A stretch of 64,000 bases of DNA from Pseudoips prasinana (Eukaryota > Arthropoda > Insecta > Lepidoptera > Nolidae). Location of the stretch: assembly GCA_951640165.1 (NCBI GenBank), contig OX621247.1:33082001-33146000 (forward strand), read 5' to 3'. Positions 63,699 to 64,000 of the stretch are shown here, in pieces; position 1 is the stretch's first letter, and every line of letters begins with the position of its first letter. A program made the translations under genes and the position numbers. The notes under the pieces were generated by a model. It saw nothing but the letters and a program-made list of their open reading frames with translations. It did not search any database and was not told the DNA's origin.

Positions 63699-64000
63699 GA
63701 GTTGGTGGTTGCAGCAACCAGTATGCTTTCGAGATGGGTTAATTGTATTGTATTACTTTTATTGCGGACAAATAAATCCATAGAGTGTTAGTAACATAAA
63801 AATAACTTATTTTCTAGTGTTAGTATTTACAATTAACCGTACAAAACGGCAAATAATTGGCGAGTTGAGGTTCTCGGCTATAATTTTCAGAATGCTATTC
63901 TGACTGTCTCTCACTCTTCGCACAATGAACGATGCTATTTTTTGCGTATAATCGCATAAAAATCGTCGGTACGCGCTTGCGAATACATTTCCGACGCACT

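Overview
The window looks like nuclear DNA of a moth or butterfly (Lepidoptera). It is AT-rich and crowded with the repeat types typical of that order: Helitrons with TC...CTAG ends, several tRNA-derived SINE families, RTE-type and RNase H-type LINE tails ending in short tandem repeats, TA- and TTA-flanked MITEs, a mariner and a Ty3/gypsy element. No bacterial gene organisation is present. The species cannot be named from this stretch.

Only one host gene is recognised: the last two coding exons of a D2-like dopamine receptor (Dop2R type) on the minus strand at 44254-43640. They are joined across a 221 bp intron with clean GT/AG borders. Upstream exons would lie to the right and none was found, so 44255-64000 is probably one very large transposon-filled intron. 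Everything left of the stop codon is 3' UTR and then apparently intergenic DNA. An array of CGTAG(A/C)A motifs lies 155-340 bp past the stop codon.

1-9 kb: a 5'-truncated CR1/L2-like LINE with a nearly intact reverse transcriptase (1.7-3.7 kb), a 5S-rRNA-like SINE, LINE tails and SINEs. 9-19 kb: Helitrons, RTE relics, a 2.2 kb element with long terminal inverted repeats carrying an RTE fragment, and related MITEs, one of which has grown a 24 bp minisatellite. 20-22 kb: a 265 bp x 5 tandem array that starts inside a SINE. 22-33 kb: mostly old repeats, a possibly unique stretch at 25.8-28.6 kb, and a poly(A)-tailed retroposon with a 15 bp target duplication at 31.6 kb. 34.3-36.0 kb: a giant palindrome with 741 bp arms, each holding the same decayed THAP-domain reading frame. 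37-40 kb: hairpins and a 1.9 kb inverted-repeat transposon with a degenerate gene.

44-64 kb: a SINE split cleanly by a Helitron and ending in a 53 bp perfect palindrome (49.1-49.6 kb); a Ty3/gypsy retrotransposon (50.4-56.7 kb) inserted in a PIF/Harbinger-like element; and an apparently intact mariner (60.2-61.5 kb). The Ty3 copy has near-identical 134 bp LTRs, but its pol is broken by a LINE-tail insertion and a frameshift. Between its 5' LTR and gag lies an extra open frame for a small single-pass membrane protein, the most unusual coding signal here.

A recurrent theme is local inverted duplication. At least ten short-spacer palindromes occur, and several arose inside repeats whose sister copies in this window have only one arm.
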